Assembly (NCBI GenBank): GCA_946886245.1
Contig: CAMPIF010000330.1
Location: forward strand, 1 to 5,421
Direction of reading: 5' to 3'
Length of the DNA: 5,421 bases
Origin: Ectopseudomonas composti
Lineage (GTDB): Bacteria > Pseudomonadota > Gammaproteobacteria > Pseudomonadales > Pseudomonadaceae
The notes beneath the pieces are model-generated. The model ran no database searches and was not told where the DNA came from. It saw nothing but the letters and a program-made list of their open reading frames with translations. The position numbers and the translations under genes are program-made. The stretch's first letter is position 1. Each line of letters begins with the position of its first letter. Of the stretch, positions 5,325-5,421 are shown piece by piece.

Positions 5325-5366
5325 TCACTCCGGCTTCAGCATCACGAAGGCCTCACCGCCTTCACA
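5325..5366 (-). pseudogene. Possible C-terminal fragment of a minus-strand gene
   Basis: The single-copy stretch between the REP copies reads on the minus strand as CEGGEAFVMLKPE followed by TGA (complement of 5325-5327). Ten bases after that stop, a GTAG head begins on the same strand, the placement seen at real gene ends in this window. Further upstream the frame runs into the second REP copy and reaches a stop after 13 more codons, so no complete gene is present. The likely reading is the tail of a gene lying to the right, copied or cut off by the tandem duplication. The family is not recognised and 13 codons may be chance. Confidence 0.3.
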
Positions 5367-5369
5367 CGC

Positions 5370-5421
5370 GTAGGGTGGATCACGCTTCACCGATCCACCT
5401 TTTCAAGGCTGGCGGATGAAA
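5370..5421 (+). repeat. Second copy of the right-edge REP pair, partial
   Basis: GTAG (5370-5373), stem GGTGGATC (5374-5381), loop, and stem GATCCACC (5392-5399), then TTTT and the first stem of the partner REP, which is cut by the window end. It is a base-for-base copy of the element starting at 5244. Confidence 0.85.

Larger units (their letters stand above)
5241..5421 (+). repeat. Tandem direct repeat, 126-base period, running off the window
   Basis: Bases 5241-5295 and 5367-5421 are identical over all 55 positions that can be compared. The second copy is cut by the window edge. The repeated unit therefore contains at least the left REP, the TTTTCAAGGCT linker and the first stem of the right REP. 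The 52 bases between the right REP and the second copy (5315-5366) occur only once here. Confidence 0.9.

Overview
The window looks like a chromosomal segment of a Pseudomonas, probably from the mendocina/alcaligenes/stutzeri side of the genus. The grounds are high GC with G/C-ending codons, MoaC, MoaD and MoaE sequences close to their gammaproteobacterial relatives, and intergenic spaces full of short palindromes headed by GTAG, the REP elements common in that genus. The species call is inference.

Layout from left to right. (1) A perfect 25-bp inverted repeat (1-66), made of two REP hairpins, ends the preceding transcription unit. (2) A molybdenum-cofactor cluster follows: moaC (117-593), moaD overlapping it by four bases (590-832), and moaE (930-1385), split from moaD by a REP hairpin. 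(3) A REP-rich gap leads to a minus-strand gene for a 54-residue, two-helix membrane protein (1551-1715), short enough to be easily missed. (4) It shares a divergent promoter region, the only sizeable REP-free gap, with a plus-strand gene for a UshA-like metallophosphatase/5'-nucleotidase that has a signal peptide and a C-terminal membrane anchor (1888-3810). (5) A 514-base gap holds two convergent REP pairs, a LacI/Cra-like palindrome and a candidate promoter. (6) A ten-helix EamA/DMT transporter gene (4325-5239) follows. (7) The right edge holds another REP pair that starts to repeat in tandem with a 126-base period, with what looks like the last codons of a minus-strand gene caught between the copies.

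MoaC helps make cyclic pyranopterin monophosphate. MoaD (small subunit, thiocarboxylate carrier) and MoaE (large subunit) form molybdopterin synthase, which converts it to molybdopterin. The nucleotidase, the small membrane protein and the transporter show no sequence link to that pathway and appear to be independent units.

The coding content is mostly ordinary. The best material for a second look is the REP landscape: at least three sequence families sharing the GTAG head, five convergent pairs, a consistent left/right loop difference, and heads placed 2-4 bases after stop codons. The others are the tandem duplication at the right edge, the small membrane protein, and the altered metal motif of the nucleotidase. 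I found no convincing evidence of a wholly new system.
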